A DNA stretch of 60,363 nt, from positions 1 through 60,363 of the forward strand of contig JAEEKE010000089.1 in NCBI GenBank assembly GCA_016282255.1, given 5' to 3'. Positions 23,432 to 32,599 of the stretch are shown piece after piece; position 1 is the first letter of the stretch; each line of letters opens with the position of its first letter. The position numbers and the translations under genes are program-made. This DNA is from Bacillota bacterium (lineage in GTDB: Bacteria; Bacillota; Clostridia; Christensenellales; CAG-138). The notes below the pieces were generated by a model. It had not been told where the DNA came from. It ran no database searches and saw only the letters and a list, made by a program, of their open reading frames with translations.

Positions 23432-25477
23432 ATGAAAAAAACCGTGCGCTGTCTTGCATTCATCCTCGGCGCCTGCCTCGTCTGCGGCGCGGTGCTGCCG
23501 CTTGGCGGCTGCGCGAAGATCAAGGACGCGATCCGCGACGCTATCGTGACCGAGGCTCCGACCGAACCGCCCACCGAGGCGCCCACGCCCGAGTCCACGC
23601 CCGCTCCCACCGAAGCGCCCACGCCCGAGCCCACCGAGGAGCCCCCGGCGGGTCCCGTCCTCGTCAACGCCACCGGCAAAACGGTCGGCGATATCCGCAT
23701 CTGCGACACCGAGGCCGAGGATTGGGGCGACGTGCTGATCGAGAGCATTTCGGACGGCGATGAGGCCGCCATCGATCCCGCGCTGATCCCCGATGAAGAG
23801 GGCGGTTATTTCGATATCACCTTCACCGACGAGCTCGGCAGGCAGGCCGATTTCGCAGCCGTTCACATAAATAACGGCTCCAGGGTAACGCTCGAGTATT
23901 ACGACCATCTCGGCCAGTACGAGACGGAGGACGACGAGGTATGTGAATACGTCATCACCGTTCTGACCGACGGCGGGGAGGAGCGCTACGAAGCCGTGCC
24001 CTGCTATCCCGATGAAGCGGGCATGCTCAAGCTGATGCTCGAAAAGCACAGCATCTCCCGCTACGCCCATATGACCGACGATCTGCTTCTTCGCAAGAAT
24101 TACGAGAGCGTTTCGCTCTGCTTCGATTCATGGCAAAGGTATCAGCACCTTGCCGCCGCGCTCGAAAGGGATCTCGGCGGGGACTATGCGGATTCCCTCT
24201 CCGGCTGGGCGGATGAGCTCGCGCCGGACCTTGAGGAATACCGCGCTTCGGACCCCGATTCCTTCGCTCCGATGCTGTCCAGCCGCAAGCTCTACGTCCG
24301 CCGTGCGGATAAGAACTCGCTCAGCATCCTTGCCGTGACCGCCTATGAGGACGGCGAGGGCGGCTTCTTCTTCGAAAGCTTCACCTATAATACCCGCAGG
24401 GGCAGGCGGCTCGCGCTTTACGACGTCGTGACCGACGTTTCCCGCCTTCCCGACCTGATCGCCGAGCAGCTCGAGTTCCGCGAGATGCCGTTCGAGCCCG
24501 ATTATCTCGGCGATCCCGCGCATTATTTCTCCGAGGAGCGCGATGAATACGCCTGGACGCTCGATCCCACGGGCCTTACGATCTATTTCAACGGCGGCGC
24601 CTACGAGGTCAACACCGTGCTGATCCCGTATACGGACAACGAGGACCTGTTCTGCGAGGCCTATGAGTTCGACAGCGAGGAGTACTGCATGTATTTCCCC
24701 GAGCTGATCACCCAGTACATGGACCTTCACGGCGAGGGCGAATCGAGCGAGCTGCGCGTCGGCCGCATCGCGCCGGATGAAAACGGCATGAGCGATACGC
24801 TCTGCATCGAGTATAACGGCGTCGAGGTCAACGAGCCGCTCGAGACCGGCGGGATCATGGCATGGCTCGTGCATTCGGGCGGCAGGAACTACCTCTACGT
24901 GCAGGGCGCCGACCGCTTCGGTTACGGCATCCTCGCCGTGTTCGATATCAACGGCCGCCGGCCGAGGCTCATCATGAACGAAAGGATGAAGCTCCCCGTC
25001 ACGGTCCATTGGTACCAGAACCCCGAGCTCTGGGCCTTAAACGGCGACTATATCGAGCTGATGACCGATCCCGCTTATTTCAGGCTCCTCTCCGCGACCG
25101 ACATGCTCGAGACCGCGTGGGGTGCCAAGCACTACGCAGTGGACGGAAGCGGCCTTCCCGGCACCGAGGAAGAGTTCTTCACCTTCACCGATCCGGATAT
25201 GATCATCAACCTGCGCCTTATCGGCACAGTCACAGGCACACTCATAGGCGATACCGGCCCCGGGGTCACGACCGTGACCTACACCGCCGAAGAGCTCGGC
25301 GACGACAACGTATTCATCCTCATCGGCACCGACAACGAGGATCGCATCCTCATCGCGCGTGAGGGCGACACCGAAACCCTGCTCGCCGTAGAGGTCGAAC
25401 GCGGCGAGGACGGCTCGCTCACGATCGGCGGCGTGCCCTTTGACGGGATCTTCGAATACGAAGCCTCCGTGGGCTGA
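23432..25477 (+). CDS. Diverged member of the lipoprotein family
   Basis: 681 residues from the ATG at 23432, chosen because GGGAGG lies 6 bases upstream and because the signal peptide begins there; an open frame upstream has neither. The lipobox is LGGC (Cys 27), followed by a PTE-rich linker to about 72. The N-terminal domain is diverged but alignable: IRICDTEAEDWGDVLI, and DITFTDELGRQADFAAV. The RsiV/PdaC-like part has LAAALERDLGGDYADSLSGW, YVRRADKNSLSILAVTAY, GRRLALYDVVTDVSRLPDLI and AWTLDPTGLTIYFNGGAYE. A C-terminal beta domain follows. It has its own promoter, so it can be expressed apart from the upstream genes. Confidence 0.75.
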   Translation: MKKTVRCLAFILGACLVCGAVLPLGGCAKIKDAIRDAIVTEAPTEPPTEAPTPESTPAPTEAPTPEPTEEPPAGPVLVNATGKTVGDIRICDTEAEDWGDVLIESISDGDEAAIDPALIPDEEGGYFDITFTDELGRQADFAAVHINNGSRVTLEYYDHLGQYETEDDEVCEYVITVLTDGGEERYEAVPCYPDEAGMLKLMLEKHSISRYAHMTDDLLLRKNYESVSLCFDSWQRYQHLAAALERDLGGDYADSLSGWADELAPDLEEYRASDPDSFAPMLSSRKLYVRRADKNSLSILAVTAYEDGEGGFFFESFTYNTRRGRRLALYDVVTDVSRLPDLIAEQLEFREMPFEPDYLGDPAHYFSEERDEYAWTLDPTGLTIYFNGGAYEVNTVLIPYTDNEDLFCEAYEFDSEEYCMYFPELITQYMDLHGEGESSELRVGRIAPDENGMSDTLCIEYNGVEVNEPLETGGIMAWLVHSGGRNYLYVQGADRFGYGILAVFDINGRRPRLIMNERMKLPVTVHWYQNPELWALNGDYIELMTDPAYFRLLSATDMLETAWGAKHYAVDGSGLPGTEEEFFTFTDPDMIINLRLIGTVTGTLIGDTGPGVTTVTYTAEELGDDNVFILIGTDNEDRILIAREGDTETLLAVEVERGEDGSLTIGGVPFDGIFEYEASVG

Positions 25478-25523
25478 TAAAAATAGTTAACAACGGTTCC
25501 GACCGAGATATAAGGAGGAAAAA

Positions 25524-26102
25524 ATGAGCATTATCGACGCCATCGTCAAAAGACTGACCAGCGCCGCGAAGGATGCGGAGAAGAATGTGGAAAAGAAGCT
25601 TTCCATCCGCACCACCAAGGTGATCTTCCCCAAGCTCCCCGAGACCTATGAGGAGTTCGTTGCTCTCCCGCAGGCCAAGATGGGGACCCCCGCGGAGACC
25701 GCGGCGCTCACCGTAGTGGCGTTTAACGTCTATCCCAGGGACCCCGAGCTCTCGCTCAAGATGGTCAACTACCTGCGCGGGCCCAGGCCCATCTCCGAGA
25801 TGGACAGGCAGTTCATCGCCGAGCGCATGCAGGATAAGGACTACGTGACCCGCTCCTACTTCAAGGGCGCCACCTACAAAAACGACTATGAACCCTCCCT
25901 TCCCTACACCGTCAGCCCCTTCACCAATCCGCATTCCGACCTTCAGAACAACATGAAGCGCATGTGGATCAATTCCGGCGGTGCCGACAGCCCGCGCTGC
26001 GTCGACGTCCGCCTCGCGAAGGACGGCAAGTGGTATCTCTGGGAGCAGAACATCCTCGCCGATATCCGCAAGCCCGATTCGACCAATCCCTGGGCCGAAT
26101 GA
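25524..26102 (+). CDS. Small cytoplasmic protein, possibly DUF6935-like
   Basis: 192 residues without signal peptide. It begins with a charged helix (VKRLTSAAKDAEKNVEKKL), then has LPETYEEFVALPQAKMGTPA and ETAALTVVAFNVYPRDPELS, and ends with VRLAKDGKWYLWEQNILADI. The central pattern resembles a conserved domain of unknown function in gut Firmicutes (I recall it as DUF6935, not verified). TAAGGAGG lies 7 bases before the ATG. It follows the lipoprotein genes after 46 bases and precedes the clostripain-like gene, which has its own promoter. Confidence 0.6.
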   Translation: MSIIDAIVKRLTSAAKDAEKNVEKKLSIRTTKVIFPKLPETYEEFVALPQAKMGTPAETAALTVVAFNVYPRDPELSLKMVNYLRGPRPISEMDRQFIAERMQDKDYVTRSYFKGATYKNDYEPSLPYTVSPFTNPHSDLQNNMKRMWINSGGADSPRCVDVRLAKDGKWYLWEQNILADIRKPDSTNPWAE

Positions 26103-26141
26103 AGCGAAATCGCGGGCCGCGCGAAAAACCGCATCCGCTTA

Positions 26142-26170
26142 TTGCATAATGGCGGAAAAAGGTTTATAAT
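26142..26170 (+). promoter_or_regulatory. Sigma-A promoter of the clostripain-family gene
   Basis: TTGCAT at 26142 and TATAAT at 26165 with a 17-base spacer, 59 bases before the ATG. Confidence 0.7.
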
Positions 26171-26229
26171 GAATATATAAAGCCGTAAAGGCTCAACTCT
26201 ATCCGAATAATAGGCTTGGAGGTATACAA

Positions 26230-28719
26230 ATGGAAAACAACAGACCGAGCGGACGTAAACAGAACGTCATCGGCGAAGGCGCTTCCGTCCATAAGAAGGG
26301 CGAAGGCCTGAATACCGGTCCCGTCGGCAAGAGCGACGGGTACCAGGGCCGCAAGGAGCAATACAGCAGCCAGGGCGGCAGCACCGGCGGCGGCATTTCC
26401 CGCGCAAGCTTGGGCAAGGGCGGAGGCCTGATCCTCATCCTGCTCATCGCAGCGTTCTTCATCTTCGGCGGCGGTAAGATGTGCTCCGGCATGCTGAGCC
26501 CGAGCGGCACCACCGAACCCCTTGTCACCACCGCGCCCCAGAACAACCAGTCGAGCTCCGGCATCTCCGGCGTGCTCGGCCAGCTGATGGGCCTCAGCGG
26601 CGGCGACAGCAGCGAGGAGACCGCTGCCTTTACCAACGGCGGCACCGTTTCCACCGGCTGGACCGCGGACGCCAACAATAAGGACGACGTCGACACCACC
26701 GTCGCGACCGGCACCAGGGCGAAGTACACCAACATCCTCGGCAACGGTCAGGACACCGTCACCATCATGGTCTATATGTGCGGCACCGACCTTGAGTCCG
26801 GCAACAGCATGGCCACCATGGACCTTCAGGAGATGGTCAACGCGGGTGCCAACAGCGATAAGCTCAACCTCATCGTCTACACCGGCGGCTGCAAAAAGTG
26901 GAAGAACAACATCGTCTCCAACACCGTCAACCAGATCTACAAGGTCGGCAACGGCGGCCTCGCCTGCCTCGTCAAGGACGACGGCAGGGACCCGATGACC
27001 AAGCCCGCCACGCTGACCCGCTTCATCAATTACTGCACCCAGAACTTCCCGGCCAACCGCTATGAGCTGATCTTCTGGGATCACGGCGGAGGCTCCGTTT
27101 CCGGCTACGGCTACGACGAGAAGAACGCCAACTACGGCTCCATGTCCCTCAAGGGCATCAACGACGCGCTGACCGCCGCGGGCACCAAGTTCGATTTCAT
27201 CGGCTTCGACGCCTGCCTTATGGCCACGCTCGAGAACGCGCTGATGCTCGATGCGCATGCGGACTACCTGGTCGCCTCCGAGGAGACCGAGCCCGGCGTC
27301 GGCTGGTACTATACCAACTGGCTCAAGTCCTTCAACAACAACACCTCGACCCCGACCCTGAACGTCAGCAAGAACATCATCGACGACTTCGTCACCGTCT
27401 GCAATCAGAAGTGCCCGGGTCAGAAGACCACCCTCTCCGTGGTCGACCTCGCCGAGCTCAAGGCCAACGTGGAGCCGAAGTTCAATGCCTTCTCCACCGC
27501 CACCGCGCAGCTGATCGCGAGCGACTATCAGAAGGTTTCGAGCGCCAGGAGCAATTCCAGGGAGTTCGCCACCTCCAGCAGGATCGACCAGATCGACCTC
27601 GTACACTTTGCCTACAACCTCAACACCAAGGAGTCCAAGGCGCTCGCCGATGCGATCCTCAAGGCGGTCAAGTACAACCGTACCTCCTCCAATATGACCA
27701 ACTGCTACGGCCTCTCGATCTTCTTCCCCTACAGGAAGAACTCCATGGTCAGCAGCGCGGTCTCCGTCTATAACGCGATCGGGCTCGACAGCTCCTATGC
27801 GACCTGCATCCAGAAGTTCGCCAGCATGGGCGTCGCCGGTCAGGCGGTCGGCTCCACCGCGAGCTACGGCAGCATCACCGGCTCCAGCCCGCTCGGCAGC
27901 CTCCTCGGCAGCAGCTCCGGCTCCGGCGCGCAGTCCTCGTCCGATATCAGCAGCCTGCTCGGCAGCCTTATGGGCGGCGGCAGCGGCGGCGGCAGCAGCA
28001 GCCTGCTCGGCGCGCTTCTCGGCGGCGGCAGTGGCGACTTCTTCGGCAGGTCCCTGGGCGACGTGGATACCGCCGCGCAGTACCTCTCCACCCACCAGTT
28101 CGATCCCAACCAGCTCGTCTGGTCCCGGAAGAACGGCAAGTACGTCATGACCCTCTCCGAGGATCAGTGGAACCTCGTTACGGGCCTGATGATGAACGTC
28201 TTCGTTGACGACGGCGAGGGCTATATCGACCTCGGTCTCGACAATCTCTATGAGTTCACCAAGGAAGGCGACCTGATCGGCGAGTACAACGGCGTATGGC
28301 TCGGCATCGACAGCCAGCCCGTCGCGTACTACATGCTCGACATGCTGCAGGAGGGCAATAACTACACCATTACCGGCCGCGTGCCCTGCCTGATCGACGG
28401 CGTGCGTTCGAACCTCATCCTCGTATGCGATAACGGCAACTGGTCCATCGCGGGCGCCTGCTACGACTACGTCGATGGCGAGACCGACACCGTCGCCAAG
28501 GGCATGGCCGAGATCCCCGACGGCGCGAAGATCGACCTGCTCTGCGACTACTACAGCTATTCCGGCGATTACCAGAACAGCTACCTGCTCGGCGAGCAGA
28601 TCACCTACACCGGCGAGAACAAGGTCGGCGACTACCAGTTCAACGAGAAGTTCCAGGTCACCTACCTCTTCACCGATCTCTACGGCTACGAATACTGGAC
28701 CCCCGCGATCCCGGATTAA
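26230..28719 (+). CDS. Membrane-anchored clostripain-family (C11) cysteine peptidase
   Basis: 829 residues. The first 62 are a basic, Gly/Ser-rich cytoplasmic tail containing KKGEGLNTGPVGKSDGY, followed by one membrane helix (about 67-80), so the body is outside. The C11 domain (about 175-500) has TVTIMVYMCGTDLESG, the catalytic His 285 in FWDHGGG and the catalytic Cys 329 in GFDACLMA. C11 enzymes cleave after Arg or Lys and many activate themselves by autocleavage. A Gly/Ser-rich stretch (about 540-605) separates it from a C-terminal domain of about 215 residues. GGAGG precedes the ATG, and a hairpin terminator follows. Confidence 0.92.
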   Translation: MENNRPSGRKQNVIGEGASVHKKGEGLNTGPVGKSDGYQGRKEQYSSQGGSTGGGISRASLGKGGGLILILLIAAFFIFGGGKMCSGMLSPSGTTEPLVTTAPQNNQSSSGISGVLGQLMGLSGGDSSEETAAFTNGGTVSTGWTADANNKDDVDTTVATGTRAKYTNILGNGQDTVTIMVYMCGTDLESGNSMATMDLQEMVNAGANSDKLNLIVYTGGCKKWKNNIVSNTVNQIYKVGNGGLACLVKDDGRDPMTKPATLTRFINYCTQNFPANRYELIFWDHGGGSVSGYGYDEKNANYGSMSLKGINDALTAAGTKFDFIGFDACLMATLENALMLDAHADYLVASEETEPGVGWYYTNWLKSFNNNTSTPTLNVSKNIIDDFVTVCNQKCPGQKTTLSVVDLAELKANVEPKFNAFSTATAQLIASDYQKVSSARSNSREFATSSRIDQIDLVHFAYNLNTKESKALADAILKAVKYNRTSSNMTNCYGLSIFFPYRKNSMVSSAVSVYNAIGLDSSYATCIQKFASMGVAGQAVGSTASYGSITGSSPLGSLLGSSSGSGAQSSSDISSLLGSLMGGGSGGGSSSLLGALLGGGSGDFFGRSLGDVDTAAQYLSTHQFDPNQLVWSRKNGKYVMTLSEDQWNLVTGLMMNVFVDDGEGYIDLGLDNLYEFTKEGDLIGEYNGVWLGIDSQPVAYYMLDMLQEGNNYTITGRVPCLIDGVRSNLILVCDNGNWSIAGACYDYVDGETDTVAKGMAEIPDGAKIDLLCDYYSYSGDYQNSYLLGEQITYTGENKVGDYQFNEKFQVTYLFTDLYGYEYWTPAIPD

Positions 28720-28735
28720 TAAACCAAAAACACAT

Positions 28736-28766
28736 GCGGCGGCGCGGGAAGCATCCCGCGCCGCCT
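28736..28766 (+). terminator. Terminator after the clostripain-family gene
   Basis: GCGGCGGCGCGGGA pairs with TCCCGCGCCGCC around AGCA, followed by TCTTCATT. Confidence 0.7.
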
Positions 28767-28784
28767 CTTCATTAAGGAGGAAAC

Positions 28785-29306
28785 ATGTTCAAGCTCGTTA
28801 ACGGCGATATCATCATCCGCGAGGGCGTCCCGGAGGACGCCGAGGCGCTCATCGCCTACCTCAACACGATCGGCGGTGAGAGCGATAACCTCAGCTTCGG
28901 CGCGGGCGAGTTCACGATCACGATCGAAAGGGAGCGCGAGTTTCTCAAGACCACGCTCGAAAAGGATAAAAGCTGTCTTTTAGTCGTGTTCCGCGGCGAC
29001 AGGCTGATCGCCGACGGCTCTGTTTCACAGAAGCCGCGCCGCATGGGCCACCGGGCCGAGCTCGGCATATCGGTGCTGAGATCCGAATGGGGCAGGGGAG
29101 TAGGCACCCTGCTGATGGAGGCGCTGATCGCCTACGCGAGGGATCACGGGCTCGAATACCTCGATCTCGAGGTCCGTTCGGACAACGAAAAGGCCATCCG
29201 CCTGTATAAGAAGCTTGGCTTCACCGTTTGCGGCACGATCCCGGGCTATATGAAGGTCAACGGTGAAAATCACGACGTGCTGACCATGTGCCTCGACCTT
29301 AGATAA
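28785..29306 (+). CDS. GNAT-family N-acetyltransferase
   Basis: 173 residues. ELGISVLRSEWGRGVGTLLM (about 92-111) contains the acetyl-CoA loop GRGVG, and SDNEKAIRLYKKLGF (about 131-145) is motif B. The order and length match RimI/spermidine acetyltransferase-like single-domain enzymes. The substrate cannot be told from the sequence. AAGGAGG lies 4 bases before the ATG. The gene lies between terminators at 28736 and 29392. Confidence 0.88.
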   Translation: MFKLVNGDIIIREGVPEDAEALIAYLNTIGGESDNLSFGAGEFTITIEREREFLKTTLEKDKSCLLVVFRGDRLIADGSVSQKPRRMGHRAELGISVLRSEWGRGVGTLLMEALIAYARDHGLEYLDLEVRSDNEKAIRLYKKLGFTVCGTIPGYMKVNGENHDVLTMCLDLR

Positions 29307-29391
29307 GTGTCCGGGCCGCGCACAAAGACCCGCAGGGGCGGCGATCTTCCCGCCGGCCATGAAGCCAAGAAGCGTCGGATTGCATTTATGC

Positions 29392-29426
29392 AAAAAAGAA
29401 CAGACTGATCAGCCTGTTCTTTTTTA
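29392..29426. terminator. Bidirectional terminator
   Basis: AAAAAAGAACAG pairs perfectly with CTGTTCTTTTTT around ACTGATCAGC. It serves the acetyltransferase gene on the plus strand and rseP on the minus strand. Confidence 0.92.
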
Positions 29427-29446
29427 TGTTTCAGATTGCTTTCCCG

Positions 29447-30526
29447 TCAGTGCAGCATTCCAATGATATCGTTTATCGTCACGAAGATCATCAGCCCAAA
29501 CAGCAGCGCAAAGCCCACGCCGTTGACTATGGCCTCCACCTTGCGGTTGAGCGGGCGGCCGATGATCGCCTCTATGAGCAGGAACAGCAGCCTGCCGCCG
29601 TCGAGCGCGGGGAAGGGGATCAGGTTGAAGAGGCCGAGGCTCAGCGAAAGGATGCAGGCGATGTACACAAGGTTGACCGTGTTGTCGCGCGCCACGTCCA
29701 CCATGATGCCGACCGTGCCGACCACGCCGGAGATATCCCCCTGATGGATGCCGTTCTTGAAGATGCTGCCGAGCGCCTGCGCCGTGCCCTTAACGATCGT
29801 CCAAAGATAGCGTCCCGCGCCGCCGAAGCTCTCGAAGAAGCCGTGGCGGACGTAGTGATCCACGAGCCCGCTGATCGATATGCCGAGCTGCGATTTGCCG
29901 AACGCCTCGTTGTACGCGCCCTCAACGGCTACCGTAAGCGTTTCGCCGTTCCTTTCGATCGTAACGGTCATGTCGGCGCCGGAGCCCGCTATGGCCGCCA
30001 CGAACGCGTCGTAGATGCTCTCGCCGTCCTTGGGCACGGGCGTTTCGCCGTTGATGGCGAGCAGCACGTCGCCCTCGAGCAGTCCTGCGCGCTTCGCCGC
30101 GCCGTCGGCCGACACGGACGCGATGACCGGCACCTGATAGCCGGCGCTGTTTGTCGCGTAGACCGGCTGGGGCGTGCAGAGGAAGATGAAGAACGCGATG
30201 ATGAACGCGGTAATGATGTTCATCAGCGGTCCCGCGAAGATAACGATCATGCGCTTCCAGACGGGGTGCGCGTTGAAGCGGCGGGGGTCGTTCCGGGCGT
30301 CCTCATCCTCGCCGTCGAACTGGCACGCGCCGCCGAACGGTATCGCGCGCAGCGCGTATTCGGTCTCGCCCTTTTTGAATTTGAACAGGGCCGGGCCGAA
30401 GCCGAGCCAGAACCCGAGCACGCGGAAGCCGAGCAGCTTGCCCGCGGTGAAATGCCCGAGCTCGTGCACGAAGATCAGCAGCTCCAGTATCAGTATCGCA
30501 AGAAAAACGTATAATAAGGTTACCAT
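29447..30526 (-). CDS. rseP: Intramembrane zinc metalloprotease RseP/RasP (site-2 protease)
   Basis: 359 residues. HELGH at residues 21-25 lies in the first membrane helix and gives two zinc ligands; NLIPFPALDGGR near residue 306 supplies the third (Asp). A PDZ domain lies between them (about 130-210: GAAKRAGLLEGDVLLAINGE). The family cuts membrane-bound anti-sigma factors and signal-peptide remnants. It is the last gene of the pyrH-to-rseP block, with dxr 19 bases upstream. A terminator follows. Two possible anti-sigma-type partners in the window are only suggestive substrates. Confidence 0.95.
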   Translation of the reverse strand: MVTLLYVFLAILILELLIFVHELGHFTAGKLLGFRVLGFWLGFGPALFKFKKGETEYALRAIPFGGACQFDGEDEDARNDPRRFNAHPVWKRMIVIFAGPLMNIITAFIIAFFIFLCTPQPVYATNSAGYQVPVIASVSADGAAKRAGLLEGDVLLAINGETPVPKDGESIYDAFVAAIAGSGADMTVTIERNGETLTVAVEGAYNEAFGKSQLGISISGLVDHYVRHGFFESFGGAGRYLWTIVKGTAQALGSIFKNGIHQGDISGVVGTVGIMVDVARDNTVNLVYIACILSLSLGLFNLIPFPALDGGRLLFLLIEAIIGRPLNRKVEAIVNGVGFALLFGLMIFVTINDIIGMLH

Positions 30527-30545
30527 TTCTTTCCTTTCTCAGGGT

Positions 30546-31688
30546 TCAGGCTTTCCATTCCCGCGCGAGCCTTCGCGCCTCCTCATCGAGGAAGATGATC
30601 CCTTCGACCGTGTCGACCCGCCCCCGCGGCATATGCTCCATCGTGTTTTCGACGACGGAGGCGATGTCGGTAAACGCGATATCGCCCTTAAGGAAGCGCT
30701 CCACGGCGACCTCGTTTGCGGCATTGTAGGCGATCGGCAGGCATTTGCCCTCGCGGAACGCCTCGTAGGCGAGCCTTATCGCCGGGAAACGGTCGGTATC
30801 GGGCTCAAAGAACTCCAGCCCCGAAAACGCCGCCGGCCCCGCGCCCTCAATAGAGGAGGGGATGCGCTCGGGGTAGGTGATCGCGTACTGTATCGCAAGG
30901 CGCATATCGGGCTTTGCGAGCTGCGCCACGACCGAGCCGTCGACGAATTCCACCATCGAATGCACGATCGACTGCGGGTGGATGAATACGCTCACCTCGT
31001 CCGGCCCGAAGCCGAACAGCCAGCCCGCCTCCATTATCTCAAGGCCCTTGTTGAAGAGCGAGGAGGAATCCACGGTGATCTTTCTGCCCATGTTCCACGT
31101 CGGGTGGCGCAGCGCCATCTCGGGCGTGACGGCGGAAAGCTGTTCCTTCGAAAAATTGCGGAACATGCCGCCCGAAGCGGTCAGGATAAGGCGCTTGACG
31201 TCCTCGCGCCGTCCGGCCGCAAGGCATTGGAAGAGCGCGCTCTGCTCGCTGTCCACGGGGATTATTCTTCCGCCGTATTCGGACAGATATTTATCGACGA
31301 TGCCGTGCGCGCAGACGATGCTCTCCTTGTTCGCAAGGGCGACCGTCTTGCCGGCCTTGAGCGCCGCAAGCAGGGGGAAGAGCCCATTAAAGCCGCTGAC
31401 GCCGTTGACTATGATATCGACCTCAGGAAGAGCGGGGATCAGGCTGAGCCCGACCTTCGGTATTATGCGCACTTCCCTGTGGCGCGAAGCAAGCTCCTGC
31501 GCCGCTTCATCGCTGCCGATGCCGACGTACTGAGGCCGAAACTCCTCTATCTGCTTTGAAACGAGCTCGATATTGCTGTTCGCGGCGAGCGCGACGACGC
31601 ATATCCTGTCCTTATGAAGGCGCGCAACGCTGAGCGCCTGGGTGCCGATGGAACCGGTCGAACCCAAAACGGCGATCCTTACGGGCAT
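30546..31688 (-). CDS. dxr: 1-deoxy-D-xylulose 5-phosphate reductoisomerase
   Basis: 380 residues, usual length. It converts DXP to 2-C-methyl-D-erythritol 4-phosphate, the first committed step of the MEP isoprenoid pathway. The NADPH site is VLGSTGSIGTQ at 8-18. ALANKESIV marks the substrate and metal region, and DSEQSALFQ plus TASGG follow. The gene lies between cdsA and rseP, the common Firmicute order, and the isoprenoid made here feeds UppS encoded upstream in the same block. AAAGGAG precedes the ATG. Confidence 0.97.
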   Translation of the reverse strand: MPVRIAVLGSTGSIGTQALSVARLHKDRICVVALAANSNIELVSKQIEEFRPQYVGIGSDEAAQELASRHREVRIIPKVGLSLIPALPEVDIIVNGVSGFNGLFPLLAALKAGKTVALANKESIVCAHGIVDKYLSEYGGRIIPVDSEQSALFQCLAAGRREDVKRLILTASGGMFRNFSKEQLSAVTPEMALRHPTWNMGRKITVDSSSLFNKGLEIMEAGWLFGFGPDEVSVFIHPQSIVHSMVEFVDGSVVAQLAKPDMRLAIQYAITYPERIPSSIEGAGPAAFSGLEFFEPDTDRFPAIRLAYEAFREGKCLPIAYNAANEVAVERFLKGDIAFTDIASVVENTMEHMPRGRVDTVEGIIFLDEEARRLAREWKA

Positions 31689-31718
31689 GTTTTCATCTCC
31701 TTTACGGGATCAGACTGC

Positions 31719-32564
31719 TTAAAGCGAAGGGAAACCCGTTATTCTGCCGAGGCATACGAGCAGTATGAATGCGAAATAGATCACGGGCGCGGCGAAGAGC
31801 GCGGAATCGAGCCTGTCGATGATGCCGCCGTGGCCGGGGAAGATCTTGCCGAAATCCTTGATGCCGGCCCAGCGCTTGAAGGTGGAGGCGAACAGGTCCC
31901 CGAACTGGCCGATGAGCCCGGCGGTGAAGCAGATGACGATCAGCGCAGGCAGCGAAACGGTGTTCCCCTTCATCCAGAGGAACTGCGCGAAATACACGAT
32001 AACGCCGCCGACCGCGCCGCCGATGAGCCCCGCGACGCCGCCCTCAACGGTCTTGTTGGGGCTGATGACGGGGGAGAGCTTGTGCTTGCCGAAGAGCGAG
32101 CCGACCATGTACGCCGTGTTGTCGGACATAATGACCGAAACGAAGATCGTCAGCAGCGCAAGCCTTGTTAGTCCCTGCATATCGAAACCGATGAGGCCGA
32201 AGAATGAAAGGGGAGCGATCGGATAGGCAAGGATAAGGATCGCGGCAACGAGGTCCTCGTTGGTGCGTTTTTTATTGATGATGCGCTCGATCGCGATCGC
32301 GAGGAACGCGAGCGTGAACGCGCAGAAGAGCCAGGTCGTGCCGAGCTTATAGAGCACCGCGAACATCACGGCGCCGAGCACCGTCTGCGGGATCACGAAG
32401 GGCTCCATGCCCTTGGCGCGGAAAACAGCGCGCATCTCGAACACGGCGAGCGCCGCGAAGAGGCCCAGCACTATGCACTGTACCCAGCCTCCGAAAACAA
32501 GAACGAGCGCAAGCAGGCCGAGCAAAAGCAGGGCGACTCCTGTGCGCAGAGGCAGATCCTTCAT
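31719..32564 (-). CDS. cdsA: Phosphatidate cytidylyltransferase
   Basis: 281 residues from the ATG at 32564, chosen because CAGGAG lies 7 bases upstream and because the first membrane helix begins there. The enzyme makes CDP-diacylglycerol from phosphatidate and CTP. About eight hydrophobic segments are visible. The C-terminal signature FKRWAGIKDFGKIFPGHGGI and DRLDS near residues 230-255 is the CDP-binding site of the family. It follows uppS by 35 bases in the conserved order. Confidence 0.95.
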   Translation of the reverse strand: MKDLPLRTGVALLLLGLLALVLVFGGWVQCIVLGLFAALAVFEMRAVFRAKGMEPFVIPQTVLGAVMFAVLYKLGTTWLFCAFTLAFLAIAIERIINKKRTNEDLVAAILILAYPIAPLSFFGLIGFDMQGLTRLALLTIFVSVIMSDNTAYMVGSLFGKHKLSPVISPNKTVEGGVAGLIGGAVGGVIVYFAQFLWMKGNTVSLPALIVICFTAGLIGQFGDLFASTFKRWAGIKDFGKIFPGHGGIIDRLDSALFAAPVIYFAFILLVCLGRITGFPSL

Positions 32565-32599
32565 AAAGTATTTCTCCTGTTTATTGACCGGCGCGCTGC

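Noticed and set aside
26164..28095. A 643-residue minus-strand frame
   Set aside because: It is fully opposite the clostripain-family gene, whose catalytic motifs are intact.
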